From contig NZ_JAUFQR010000001.1 of the NCBI RefSeq assembly GCF_030409875.1, forward strand, positions 3,038,001-3,102,000: a stretch of DNA of 64,000 bases. The letters are read 5' to 3'. The notes under the pieces are model-generated. The model had not been told where the DNA came from and did not search any database. It worked only from the letters and a program-made list of their open reading frames with translations. Positions 44,171 through 53,791 of the stretch are shown one piece after another; position 1 is the stretch's first letter, and every line of letters begins with the position of its first letter. The stretch is from Chryseobacterium tructae (GTDB lineage: Bacteria; Bacteroidota; Bacteroidia; Flavobacteriales; Weeksellaceae). The translations under genes were made by a program, and so were the position numbers.

Positions 44171-44782
44171 ATGAACGAAAGAATCTTAATCGCTGATGAT
44201 CACTATGTAGTCAGAGCAGGAACCGCCTTAGTCCTCGAATCGGGGTTTCCGGAGCTGAAGATAGATTTTGCTGAAAATTATGCACAGGTTAAAAAAATGC
44301 TGGAATCTCAGGATTACAGTCTTATTATTTTAGATATTGACATGCCGGGAACTCAATACAAAAAGATGATTTCCGAGCTTAAAGCTATACAAAATACAAT
44401 CAAGATCCTTGTATTTTCAGGCTATGATAAAGATGTAGCGATACAATATATCCGAGAGGGTGCTGAAGGTTACTTAAACAAACAAAGCAGTGAAGAAGAG
44501 ATTAAAAATGCAGTTCGAACTGTTATTGAAAAAGGGTATTTCTACCCTGCAGAATTAATCGGGCTTATTATTCAGAACAAAAAAAGTAATCCTGCCGAAA
44601 AGCTGTCATCTCGTGAATATGAAATTTTTAAGCTTTTAGCGGATGGCAACGGAAACCTTGAAATTGCCAACAAACTCAATATACAAATGTCTACGGTAAG
44701 TACTTATAAAAAAAGAATTTTCCAGAAGCTTGATGTGGCTAATATTGCTGAATTGATCAAGGTGTACGAAATGATGCACTGA
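44171..44782 (+). CDS. NarL/LuxR-type response regulator
   Basis: A 203-residue response regulator, partner of the kinase directly upstream. The receiver has acidic D9/D10, phospho-acceptor D55 in LIILDIDMPG, the Ser/Thr in VFSGYD and Lys in GYLNKQ. The C-terminal HTH (about 145-195) reads LSSREYEIFKLLADGNGNLEIANKLNIQMSTVSTYKKRI, a LuxR-type DNA-binding domain with the usual TVSTYK recognition helix. Target genes are unknown; the MFS transporter 280 bp downstream is a possible one by position. Confidence 0.93.
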   Translation: MNERILIADDHYVVRAGTALVLESGFPELKIDFAENYAQVKKMLESQDYSLIILDIDMPGTQYKKMISELKAIQNTIKILVFSGYDKDVAIQYIREGAEGYLNKQSSEEEIKNAVRTVIEKGYFYPAELIGLIIQNKKSNPAEKLSSREYEIFKLLADGNGNLEIANKLNIQMSTVSTYKKRIFQKLDVANIAELIKVYEMMH

Positions 44783-45060
44783 TCGTTGGGTGCTGGAAGC
44801 TGGAAGAACGGGATTATCAAATGTTCAGAATCAATGTAATCTTATTTTATTAATTGGGAAAAGAGCTTGAGTTGATGGAGTCATGAGTTTCAATCATCTA
44901 TTCAATAAAAACATCCATCTCTCCTCTTCCAGCATCCGTCTCATCATCATTACTTCCTATTATAATCATTGAAACAATGATTTTTACAATTAAAAAATAA
45001 TCAGGAAATTTACGGAATCTTATTGTCTATGAAACCACTGCATATTAATTGCAAAAAATC

Positions 45061-46259
45061 ATGAATCCATTGGAAAAAGCTGATCAGGGAAGCAGACGTT
45101 TCCGATATATAAAACTTTGTATTTTCTTTTCCGGACTTTCTGTATTCGCGCAGCTTTATCTTTTTCAGCCGATGCTTCCCATGGCTGCAGAACATTTCAA
45201 TGTATCTGTGGGAGATACCTCTTTGCTTGTTTCGTCATCTACCATCGGAATGGCATTGGGGTTATTATTCTTTGCTTTTAAGGCTGATAGCTATTCCCGG
45301 AAAGGATTGATGGTGTTTTCGTTAATCTCATCTGCTTTACTGACTATTATTTCAACATGGATTCCAAGCCTTACCCTTCTGATTGCTATTGGAATATTCA
45401 AAGGATTTGTTGTCTCCGGTGTTTCAGCCGTTGCTCTTGCCTATCTTACCGAAGAAGTAAGTACTGCAGTCATAGGAGCTGCTATCAGCATGTACCTTAG
45501 TGGAAACACTATTGGCGGAATGAGCGGAAGAATATTGGCCACCATTTGGCGGGTGAATTTGGCTGGCGTAATGCCGTTTTGGCAATCGGAATAGAAAGTC
45601 TGATCCTAGGTGTTATATTCTGGAAATTATTTCCTGAATCAAAGTTTTTTAATCCCCAAAAGACAGATTATCATCTTAAGGTAAAGCAAATGAAGTTTTT
45701 CTTTACCAATCCTTATATGCTTCGATTATACTTTACAGCAGCTCTCTTAATGGGAGTTTTTGTGAGTGTTTACAATTACCTTACTTTCAGATTGGAGGCT
45801 CAGCCGTTTTCACTAAGTCACTTTATCATTGCTTTTATATTTCTGATGTATATTTTCGGGGTTTTTGGAACAATGACTGTTGGCCGCCTTTCTAAAAAAA
45901 TCCCTTCAAATACGATTCTAAAAGGTTCTATCCTTTGTATGTTGATAGGAGCTTTATTATTATTGTCAGAAAACCTTTATATTCTCATTTTTGGTCTTGG
46001 ATTATTTACTTTTTCCTTTTTTGCCGCTCATACAATGGCAAGCCAAATGACAGCGCTTTATGCCAAACGCGGCAAATCTTCAGCTACTTCTATTTACTGG
46101 CTGTTTTATTACTTTGGATCCAGTATTCTGGGAAGTGGGACAGGATACCTTCTTCACTCCTATTCCTGGAATGTTTTCATTGCTTTTCTTATTATTTCTA
46201 TAGTTATTGCTCTTTTTTTAATAACGGCCAATGCTTCTCCAAAAGATAAACAACACTAA
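45061..46259 (+). pseudogene. MFS transporter, frameshifted
   Basis: A major facilitator with about 12 transmembrane helices when restored (about 399 residues, ATG 45061). The first half includes GDTSLLVSSSTIGMALGLLFFAFKADSYSRKGLM, the loop 2-3 motif region, and stops soon after SGRILATI. The second half resumes as LAGEFGWRNAVLAIGIESL. Adding one T to the TTT run at 45545-45547 joins them seamlessly (ATI-LAGEFGWRN). Family pattern and length suggest a drug or aromatic-compound exporter of the YgaY/ YdhP group, but substrate is uncertain. The short homopolymer and intact halves suggest a sequencing error. Confidence 0.82.
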
Positions 46260-46457
46260 TACCACATAGGTACCACATTTTATTGTAGAGAAAAACAATT
46301 TGAAACTGCTATATCGTGTTATTTTAACATATTCTTAATTTTTCATATTAAAAATTTAACCTAGTATTCACGGAAACAAGGCCTTACAACACAATGCAAG
46401 GCATAGTATTTGCTATTTATATATCACCATATCATCCATTAAAAAATTCAAAATATT

Positions 46458-46871
46458 ATGAATGTAGCAGATCTTAAAATCAAAAACTTAGTCGAGTACA
46501 AAAATCAGATTTATACGATCACTGAAATTTTTCAGAGTATAGAGCAGGCATATTTTGTTAAAATTGAAAATGATATTCACAGTATTTCAATTCCGGCAGA
46601 TTCTATCAGACCTATTAAAATTACAGAAGAATGGCTTGTAAAACTGGGCTTTTCAAAAACGTACAGCTCAGATAAAAGCATCAGATATGAAAGACCGGAA
46701 ACTTTTATAAAATACGACATCGACTTGAGTTCCAGAAAAATACTGGAAGGGTTGAAAATTTATGGTAATGCCATTAAATGTAAGTATATCCACGAGTTCC
46801 AAAACATTTTCTCGTGCTTATTTGGTAAAGAACCTGCTTTACACTTTGGCTACCTGAAGACAGAATCATAG
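46458..46871 (+). CDS. hypothetical protein (family common in Chryseobacterium)
   Basis: A 137-residue cytoplasmic protein: an N-terminal beta-rich part (ADLKIKNLVEYKNQIYTITEI) and a C-terminal stretch KYIHEFQNIFSCLFGKEPAL that matches a motif (YVHxLQNLYFALTGxEL) I recognise from many small Flavobacteriia proteins, some linked to phage regions. Function unknown. It has a strong terminator directly after it. ATG 46458. Confidence 0.65.
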   Translation: MNVADLKIKNLVEYKNQIYTITEIFQSIEQAYFVKIENDIHSISIPADSIRPIKITEEWLVKLGFSKTYSSDKSIRYERPETFIKYDIDLSSRKILEGLKIYGNAIKCKYIHEFQNIFSCLFGKEPALHFGYLKTES

Positions 46872-46892
46872 TTAAATAGTTCTTAGTTATCG

Positions 46893-46934
46893 AAAACCAC
46901 AGTTTAATCATATAGACTGTGGTTTTCTTTTTTT
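46893..46934 (+). terminator. terminator after the 137-residue gene
   Basis: AAAACCACAGT (46893-46903) pairs with ACTGTGGTTTT (46916-46926), loop TTAATCATATAG, followed by CTTTTTTT to 46934. Confidence 0.88.
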
Positions 46935-47119
46935 ACAGTACTATTTCCTTTCCCACAAAAGAAAAGATCTGTTCTCTGCTTGAAAACTCAGGTTTAAAGG
47001 TTCATGCAACCTATGGAGAATGGCAGTTTAATAACTTCCTGCCAACCAGCGAAGAAATGATCTTTGTGGGAAATTTACAATCATACATAAAACTTAAAAT
47101 TCCGAAAAATTCACCATAG
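46935..47119 (+). pseudogene. 3' remnant of a class I methyltransferase gene
   Basis: The frame after the terminator encodes about 60 residues, STISFPTKEKICSLLENSG then VHATYGEWQFNNFLPTSEEMIFVGNL. This is the C-terminal portion of a SAM-dependent methyltransferase (the YGDW.....SPEMIFV pattern). No N-terminal domain, start codon or promoter precedes it; the left break coincides with the preceding terminator. It is probably a relic of a deletion. Confidence 0.5.
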
Positions 47120-47186
47120 ATAAGTCATGCATTTCGTGCATATTTGTATGAATCTATTTCTTCAATCAATATAAAAAACACCTGAT

Positions 47187-47534
47187 ATGATTTTAAAAAT
47201 TATTAATTCATTGCTTATTCTTACCGCAGTTTTTATGGGTTTTAAGCAGGGAATTGCCATGTTCTCAGGAAAAGCAGAAATGAACGCAATGTTCGGAAAA
47301 TGGGGGTTTGATAAAACCGGGCTGATGATCAATGGAGCGGTCACCATCCTTGCCTCCATCCTGATATTATTTCCCAAAACATTTGTCTGGGGAAACTTTT
47401 TGATGGCCGCAGGTATTTTATTAATTATCTGTTTTCATCTTTTGGATAAAGATTTTAAAGGAGTCCTTATAGAGCTCCCGTTTCTTTTCCTCAACCTATT
47501 GATTATTTACCTTCAACATCCTCTTAAAAATTAG
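47187..47534 (+). CDS. DoxX-like small membrane protein
   Basis: A 115-residue protein with four hydrophobic helices (about 3-20, 45-62, 66-85, 92-110). The pattern GFKQGIAMFSG...MFGKWGFDKTGLMINGAVTILASILILFP resembles DoxX-like/DUF4281-type quinol-associated membrane proteins. It starts a two-gene unit with the lipoprotein 7 bp downstream. Substrate or partner unknown. Confidence 0.65.
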   Translation: MILKIINSLLILTAVFMGFKQGIAMFSGKAEMNAMFGKWGFDKTGLMINGAVTILASILILFPKTFVWGNFLMAAGILLIICFHLLDKDFKGVLIELPFLFLNLLIIYLQHPLKN

Positions 47535-47541
47535 TTTTGTT

Positions 47542-47979
47542 ATGAGATCCTTCAATTTTGCAATACTATTAGCCTTAAGCCTACCGTGTATTGCCTGTGG
47601 CCAGCATACCACCAAAGAAAAACAAACCTCAACATTACAATCTTCGAAAAAACAACAGATAATGGATACATCAAAAATATCAGATCCACAAGTAAAACAA
47701 GCTATCGATGCTCTTCAAGCGGGAGACAAAAGCTGGTACAGTTTTTTTACCGAGAATCCAGCCATGACTGATGATGGCAATAAGGTTGATTTTAAATCTT
47801 TTTTTGCTAATGCCTTAGGCAAAGAAATGTTCCTCAGCATTGATCGGGTGGAAAATGAAGGAAAAAATATCCATGGTAATTTTAAAGCCGGGCAATGGGG
47901 AACATTTCCGGTATTCTTCAAGTTTCATAAGAATGCTGAAGGAAAGTTTGACCGCCTGGATATCGGACAGGATAAATAA
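47542..47979 (+). CDS. lipoprotein with nuclear transport factor-like domain (tentative)
   Basis: A 145-residue lipoprotein (lipobox PCIAC, Cys19). After a Lys/Gln/Ser-rich linker comes a domain of about 100 residues (SDPQVKQAIDALQAGDKSWY, then FFKFHKNAEGKFDRLDIGQ) whose alternation of helix and strands resembles NTF2/SnoaL-like folds. No catalytic residues identified. It follows the DoxX-like gene by 7 bp and ends at the terminator 48003. Confidence 0.6.
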   Translation: MRSFNFAILLALSLPCIACGQHTTKEKQTSTLQSSKKQQIMDTSKISDPQVKQAIDALQAGDKSWYSFFTENPAMTDDGNKVDFKSFFANALGKEMFLSIDRVENEGKNIHGNFKAGQWGTFPVFFKFHKNAEGKFDRLDIGQDK

Positions 47980-48002
47980 AAACACTTATTTTTAGAATGC
48001 AT

Positions 48003-48030
48003 AAGGCTGCCTCACTCTGAGACAGCCTTT
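48003..48030 (+). terminator. terminator after the lipoprotein
   Basis: AAGGCTGcCTCA (48003-48014) pairs with TGAGaCAGCCTT (48018-48029) with one mismatch, then TTTAG. It also faces the convergent gene that ends at 48076. Confidence 0.75.
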
Positions 48031-48075
48031 TAGCACTTATCTAAAAATCGTGCTGATACTAATGAAGATTGTTTT

Positions 48076-48489
48076 TTAGCTTTTAAAAACTACTTTATTG
48101 GCTAGTTTTAAAGTATAAGCATTCTTATTTTTTGTCAAAGAATACTGTCCTTTTTTATATACTACAGCTTTTTTAGATGCTATTTTATCAAGCACTAAGC
48201 TTCCATCAGATGAAGGCAGGAATATTTCTGCTTTTTTCCCATCTTCGCTAAGAATTACTGCGGCATTAGAAGTGTAGGATTTTTTTGTATCTACTTCCTT
48301 CAACTGTATTTTTTCTTCAAAAATTCTTACACAGTCATTTTTTATCACTGAGAATGTATATCCTGCAGATCCTTTACAACCATGCTTATCTTTATCTGAA
48401 CCGGCACCTTTGGGACTAAGTTGTGCTGAAGCACCTGTAGCAAACATTACCACTGCCATTGCTGTAATAAATTGTTTTACGTTTTTCAT
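48076..48489 (-). CDS. small secreted protein with two cysteines
   Basis: A 137-residue secreted protein (signal peptide MKNVKQFITAMAVVMFATGASA). The first mature segment GCKGSAGYTFSVIKNDCVRIFEE carries two cysteines spaced by 16 residues, followed by a beta-rich domain of short strands (AAVILSEDGKKAEIFLPSS). The sequence is recognisable from other Flavobacteriia, but no function is known to me. Monocistronic; a 735-bp empty region lies upstream. Confidence 0.65.
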   Translation of the reverse strand: MKNVKQFITAMAVVMFATGASAQLSPKGAGSDKDKHGCKGSAGYTFSVIKNDCVRIFEEKIQLKEVDTKKSYTSNAAVILSEDGKKAEIFLPSSDGSLVLDKIASKKAVVYKKGQYSLTKNKNAYTLKLANKVVFKS

Positions 48490-49225
48490 ATATGTTTAAT
48501 TTAATCAAATGAATTTACTTATTTTTTCTCACATGTCTTTCTGTTGATTATTAAATTTACCTTATAATTTCTCAACATACTTTCATTGACAATACTTTCA
48601 TTATAAAGAGGGGCGAATCATTGTGTTTTAAGAATCTCTATTATTTTTTTAAGGCATCTATTTTTTGCCCCTCTTTTATTTTGCAAATTTTAAAAACTTA
48701 TTAAAAATAACAACAATATACCCCTACTACATATGTACCACATTTGTTATTTTTTCCCTAAAAAAGGCCATTTATCGATATTAATCTATAAAAAATGTCT
48801 AAAATCGATTAACAAAAAATTATGCCACCCATAGGATCTATTTTTGTGAGTTATGATCCTTGTACATTAATTAATCAAAGAAGTCTATACTGTGGATTAA
48901 GAATAGTATCAGATCAAAAAGATTGATCAACTCAACATCAACTCTATATCAAAAGGAAATATAGCATTAACCCATAAAAAAGAGATTACTTCAAATAGGA
49001 TGAGTAATCTCTAAACACTAAGATTTTTGAAACTCATCTAAATCACTATGTGAGAAAGTATAGCTAATAAAAGATGACTTGTACATGGTAAACAATAAAA
49101 AAAACAAAAAGAAAACACGAGTATTCACCTACCACATATCTACTACATTATTTAGAGCCATTTGTTCTACACAGCTTAAAAGCCATATAACCGGTAAAGT
49201 TTTTCTTGTTTCTGGTTTTTTAATT
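48490..49225. other. 736-bp intergenic region with promoter-like and hairpin elements
   Basis: No ordinary gene. It contains (i) a long-range stem AAAGAGGGGC (48605-48614) / GCCCCTCTTT (48667-48676), (ii) an exact -7 element TATTTTTG at 48839-48846 on the plus strand with no gene following it, and (iii) a perfect 10-bp hairpin AGAGATTACT (48981-48990) / AGTAATCTCT (49003-49012). Elements ii and iii could delimit a non-coding transcript, but no T run follows iii. Confidence 0.4.
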
Positions 49226-50674
49226 TTATAAGGAATCAAAGAAAATAAACAGTTCCTGCTCAGTAGGAACATTCAATTTCTTTCGTAAACGGTGTTTTTT
49301 CTGCTGTACAGATTTGTGTTGAATAAATGTATATTCAGCAATTTCTTTTGAGGTAAAATTAAGCTTTATCATTGCACAAAATGCCATTTCTGAGGCTCCA
49401 AGTCTCGGGTTTATTTCCAAAAGTCTTGGGCAAAACTCAGGATAGATTTCCTGAAACCTTGTCAAAAATGTAGAATCATTCTTTTTAGCCAATCCTACCA
49501 ATTCATCAAAAGAATCATTAATCCTGCTTTTAAGTGAGAGTGCTTCACTTTTGAATTCGTTTTTCTTTTGCCTTAGTGCCCTGTTATGTCTGTAAAGTAA
49601 AATAAAAACCATCAGAGATAAGATAGCAATAATACCGATATAAATGTAAATTTTCTTGTGAAAGCCATTGGATTCTTCGTCTTTATCACTCAACATATGG
49701 TCTATCGAAATATTGATCGCTTCATTCTGAATATTTTCCAATGCTGTTTTTTCTTCCGTATATTTTTGCATCGCCTCTTCTTCTTTCTGCGGCTCATTCA
49801 GCATTCTATACGTTTTTGCTATGGACTCATAGACTCCAGGAATATTGTAAAGCCTGTTGGTCTTGTTATAATTATCTAATGCTTTATTATAATAATCTAA
49901 AGCTGTTTTATAATCTTTCTCTGCAAAATAATAGTCTCCATATGTCAAATACACAAAACCACTCTGGACATTTACTTTACCGGTATTAACAATTTTTTCA
50001 GATGCTTTCTGAAGATATATCAGGGTAGAATCCTTTCTTTTGGTATACATTAAATGATGTTTAGCCAATAATGTATTGAGAAGAACCCCTTGTCCATCAA
50101 TTCTCTTCCCTTTCTGCAAATAAATATAAGCCGAATCTGCTTTATTGGATTTATATAGGAAATCGGCTCTGTTGGCATAAAGCCTGTATAGATAAAATTT
50201 TCTTTTCTCCTGATCTGAAATATTTTTAATATAATATAGCCCTTTTGCATTCAGCTCCAAAGCACTTTTATACAAACCAATTACCCCATTTAACTGACCA
50301 TGTTCCTGATAGAGTCTTGCTTTTAAAACAGGGCTATTGACTTTCTTCAGTTCTTTTTCAGCCAATGAAAGATAAGATAGTCCTCTTTTATAATTTCCGA
50401 TGGTTGCTGAAATATTAGAAATATTGATATAGCAAAGAATAATACCTTCTTTGTAATTTTTTTCTTCTGCCAGATTCAGATAGTCTTTATTAAGACGAAC
50501 AAGATTTTCATAATCCCCCTGAATACGCAATGATTCTGTCTTTTTAAGCAGAATACTATCAAACTTTTGATGTGAAAAAACTCCCTGACCATACACTGAT
50601 CCGGCATAGCACAGTAGAAATAAAAAAAGAAGATTATATGAATAAAATATTCGGTTTAATGGAAAAGGGAACAT
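49226..50674 (-). CDS. TPR protein with transmembrane helix and C-terminal HTH
   Basis: A 482-residue protein: signal-like hydrophobic start (residues 10-28), about six TPR repeats (residues 45-300; e.g. GDYYFAEKDYKTALDYYNKAL), a transmembrane helix (about 345-362, IYIGIIAILSLMVFILLYRHN), a coiled coil, then a LuxR-type HTH (about 425-475, MAFCAMIKLNFTSKEIAEYTFIQHKSVQQKKHRLRKKL). This periplasmic TPR plus cytoplasmic HTH arrangement is widespread in Flavobacteriia and thought to act as a membrane-bound regulator. Ligand and targets unknown. Confidence 0.88.
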   Translation of the reverse strand: MFPFPLNRIFYSYNLLFLFLLCYAGSVYGQGVFSHQKFDSILLKKTESLRIQGDYENLVRLNKDYLNLAEEKNYKEGIILCYINISNISATIGNYKRGLSYLSLAEKELKKVNSPVLKARLYQEHGQLNGVIGLYKSALELNAKGLYYIKNISDQEKRKFYLYRLYANRADFLYKSNKADSAYIYLQKGKRIDGQGVLLNTLLAKHHLMYTKRKDSTLIYLQKASEKIVNTGKVNVQSGFVYLTYGDYYFAEKDYKTALDYYNKALDNYNKTNRLYNIPGVYESIAKTYRMLNEPQKEEEAMQKYTEEKTALENIQNEAINISIDHMLSDKDEESNGFHKKIYIYIGIIAILSLMVFILLYRHNRALRQKKNEFKSEALSLKSRINDSFDELVGLAKKNDSTFLTRFQEIYPEFCPRLLEINPRLGASEMAFCAMIKLNFTSKEIAEYTFIQHKSVQQKKHRLRKKLNVPTEQELFIFFDSL

Positions 50675-50893
50675 GTTTTTAGTTATTTAAAGATAATAAT
50701 TGTTAGATTTTAAATCATTTGTATGTGTAACATAAATGTTTGATTACTAATAAATTTGGTTCATTTTAGTTTTTTTGTATTGCTTACAAATAGTATTCCA
50801 AAAACAAAAGTTTCTTTTTAATATGAAAAATAATGTTTGAGGGCTCAAAAGATAGTATTAATTTATTTTTCTTTTAAGTTTTTTACGAAAAAA

Positions 50894-50921
50894 GAAGTTA
50901 TCCCAATCTAGGGATAACTTC
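50894..50921 (-). terminator. terminator of the serine hydrolase gene
   Basis: GAAGTTATCCC (50894-50904) pairs perfectly with GGGATAACTTC (50911-50921). On the minus strand the stem is followed by TTTTTTCG. It lies 42-69 bp after the serine hydrolase stop. The rest of 50675-50962 is AT-rich and empty. Confidence 0.85.
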
Positions 50922-50962
50922 AAATATTGTGTTGGATAGGCTAAAAAAATATTTCCGCGCTG

Positions 50963-52602
50963 CTATTTAATTTTTTTAAATTCAATATTAGACATATTAA
51001 CTCCTGACAACATAAATCCTTTAATTTTATTCTTTTTATCATATTTAAAATCAAGCTGTCCAAAAAATGACTGGTGAGAATATAGAGTTTCCGGGCTTAA
51101 AGGATACAATCTTACCTTATTATTCATGGAATGTCTGGCAATCAGCCTACCCTCCTCTAGCACCAATTGATAAATGGTATTAAATTCTTCATTTTTATAG
51201 TATCCGGTAAATTGATGCAGATCGATTTTATCTTCTCTTAAAGGCTTTAAGGTTATTTTTTTACAAGTAAATATAAAATCTCCGATACTCAGTTTAGCTG
51301 ATTCATGATAAAACGTAAGGCTTGCTGTTGGAATTGCTGAAATTCCAAATTTATTGTCACCAACGATGGTAAGAGGAGTTTTATCACCTTCCATATAAAG
51401 ATTATTACCTTCTGAATGTATAGTAAGATAATTTCCAGGATTCATTTCATAAGTCCCTTCAAAGCTCTTTAGTTCTGCAGGCGTATAGGCTATCTTTTTA
51501 GGTAAAGAAGGCAGATTTTCATGTTCTTTCAGAAAAAGATCCACCAATTTATAAGCAATCAATAAGCCATCAAAAGTTCCCTTATTTCCAGTCAGAACAA
51601 TAGATAAATTGTAGGCTGGAATATGAAGGATATAAGCTCTGTAACCGGCTGTTCCGCCACCGTGGAAACAATATCCAACCCTTTATACTTTCCGGTTTGC
51701 AGCCCTAATCCATATTCTATCCTTTCGCCTGTATTCAACACCGTATTTTGTTGCATTGTATTATAAATTTCACGAGATCCTATAACAGGTGATTGAAAAT
51801 TGATTGCCCATTTACACAGGTCATTCAAGGTAGTAAAAATATTTGAAGATCCGTTTTCCATTTGTCCAAGGGAATATTTGGAGAAAACGCCATTTTTTTC
51901 CTGATAAGAATATGCTTTATTGGGAATTATCTTTTCGGGATCATCTATCGCATTTGTATGATTCATCTGAAGAGGATTAAAAATATATTCTTTAACAATC
52001 TCATTGAATTCTTTTTTATAAATCCTGTGAAGAATTTCAGCAAGCAGCATAAAACCAGTATTATTATATTTGTATTGCTGTCCGGGAGGAAAATTAAAAT
52101 TTTTGATCGCAAGAACTGTTTTCACCGCTTCGGCATTGGTTACTCTGACTTCGTCTCCAAATCCCTGCATTCTTTTAATACTTGTAAAATCCGGTAAACC
52201 ATGAGTATGATTAGCCAATTGCCGGATGGTAATCTTATAAGGCAAATGCTTCAGCTCCGGAAGATAAATTCTGATATCGTCATTGAATGACAATCTTCCT
52301 TCCTTCTCAGCCAGAAGAGCTACAAATGCTGTAAATTGTTTCGAAATGGATGCAATATCAAAAGCTGTAGAATCTTTTACGGGAATCTGATCTTCAAGAT
52401 TTGCCAGCCCATACATCTTCTTATAAATAACCTTACTATTTTTCACAATGCCCACTGCCATTCCCGGAGCATTGGTCTGTGAATAAGTATTAATTATTGA
52501 ATCAGCTTTTTCTAATTCATTTTTCTGAACGGTTTGTCCGAAAGATATTCCTCCATTTAAAATGCAAAAAAGGAATAGAATAAATTGAATTGATGTCTTC
52601 AT
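50963..52602 (-). pseudogene. beta-lactamase family serine hydrolase (class C-like), frameshifted
   Basis: The conceptual secreted protein (signal peptide MKTSIQFILFLFCILNGG) is about 546 residues. The N-terminal catalytic domain has the nucleophile motif SISK, the YNN motif in YKYNNTGFM, and KTG-equivalent HGGGTAG, which appears only after restoring a C in the run at 51664 (TTTCCCACGG). The C-terminal part (from 51562 down) is a beta-rich extension (FEGTYEMNPGNYLTIHSEG) typical of the family. Such enzymes are peptidases or esterases more often than true beta-lactamases. The single-base loss in a CCC run and perfect continuity argue for a sequence error. Confidence 0.82.
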
Positions 52603-52695
52603 TATATTTGATTTTTAAATAATGAAGCAAATCTGGAGTTTTATATTATTTTAAACATCCGAGTATCAGAAATCGAACTCTTTTAAAGAAAAAAA

Positions 52696-53760
52696 TCAGT
52701 CCGATTTAAAGTCGGACACTAGTAAACCTGCTGATTTCCTGTAATCTGTAGGTGTTTGATTGGTTTCTTTTTTAAAGGCGGTATAAAAAGATGATTTAGA
52801 ATTAAATCCTACTTCATACAGAATTTCCAACACGGTAAGTTGATGATTCTCTTTCAAAAGTTTCTTCGCATCATGAATTCTGAATTCATTTATAAAATCA
52901 AAAAAATGTTTACCTGTATGGTGATTAATAAGCAAGGAAAGCTGCTTCTCGGACATATTCATCTGCTCTGCAAGCTTCTGTAGGGTAAGTTTATCATCCA
53001 AATAAGGCTTTTCCGTTTTCATAAAATCCATAAGTATTTTCAGTTGTTCAGGCTCTTCTTTGATTTCTTGTACGGGTTTGATGGGGGTCAGATTTTTATC
53101 AATTCCGGCAAATAGATTGGGACGATATAAAGCATTTAGGACCAACCAGCTGATAACGAATAAAACAAACACTGAAGAAAATGCGTATAATCCGAAAAAA
53201 ACAGTATTATTATCCTTTACAAACCCTCTCAACAGGACAAAAATATTACCAATCAAAAAAATGACAGTAGTCTGAAACAGCCACTTATACGTAAGATGAT
53301 GATTGTTTGAATAGTTCTCCCGATACACTTTTCTGAAAACCTGCAATACCCAAAATATTGCAATGATATAACAATAATACTGAAACATGGAAACCCTATC
53401 CAACCATTGATTACTTTGTTTTGAAATCCCGGAAATACTAAATAAACAGAAAAAGAATAAAAACGGTAATCCGTGCAGCAGATGCTTCCTTCGAAGTTTA
53501 AAATTATAATAGCACGCCGAATTGACATACAGGTAATACAATGGCATCTGCAACAGAATACTGGAAAGTTTCAATCCTTGAATAATCTTATGATCAGGTA
53601 GTGACAGAAAAAAACCGGAAAGGTCTATTACAGAAACCAAAAGAAATGCAGCAAATAGATAATGAGGTAATTTTCTTTCCGATTTTGCTGTAATCAGAAA
53701 AAAACTCAATAATAAAAACAGGAAAAATATAATCTTACCTATATCGTTTATTAGTTCCAT
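52696..53760 (-). CDS. membrane-anchored AraC-family regulator
   Basis: A 354-residue protein with about seven hydrophobic N-terminal helices (residues 8-215) and a C-terminal AraC-type HTH: DKLTLQKLAEQMNMSEKQLSLLINHHTGKHFFDFINEFRI, then LTVLEILYEVGFNSKSSFYTAFKKETNQTPTDYRKS. The membrane part resembles 7TM sensing domains fused to AraC in Flavobacteriia and may sense a small hydrophobic or envelope signal. It lies 93 bp upstream of the serine hydrolase on the same strand, so they may be functionally linked. Confidence 0.88.
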   Translation of the reverse strand: MELINDIGKIIFFLFLLLSFFLITAKSERKLPHYLFAAFLLVSVIDLSGFFLSLPDHKIIQGLKLSSILLQMPLYYLYVNSACYYNFKLRRKHLLHGLPFLFFFCLFSISGISKQSNQWLDRVSMFQYYCYIIAIFWVLQVFRKVYRENYSNNHHLTYKWLFQTTVIFLIGNIFVLLRGFVKDNNTVFFGLYAFSSVFVLFVISWLVLNALYRPNLFAGIDKNLTPIKPVQEIKEEPEQLKILMDFMKTEKPYLDDKLTLQKLAEQMNMSEKQLSLLINHHTGKHFFDFINEFRIHDAKKLLKENHQLTVLEILYEVGFNSKSSFYTAFKKETNQTPTDYRKSAGLLVSDFKSD

Positions 53761-53791
53761 ATCTACCTTTTAATTGGGGTAAGCTAAAACA

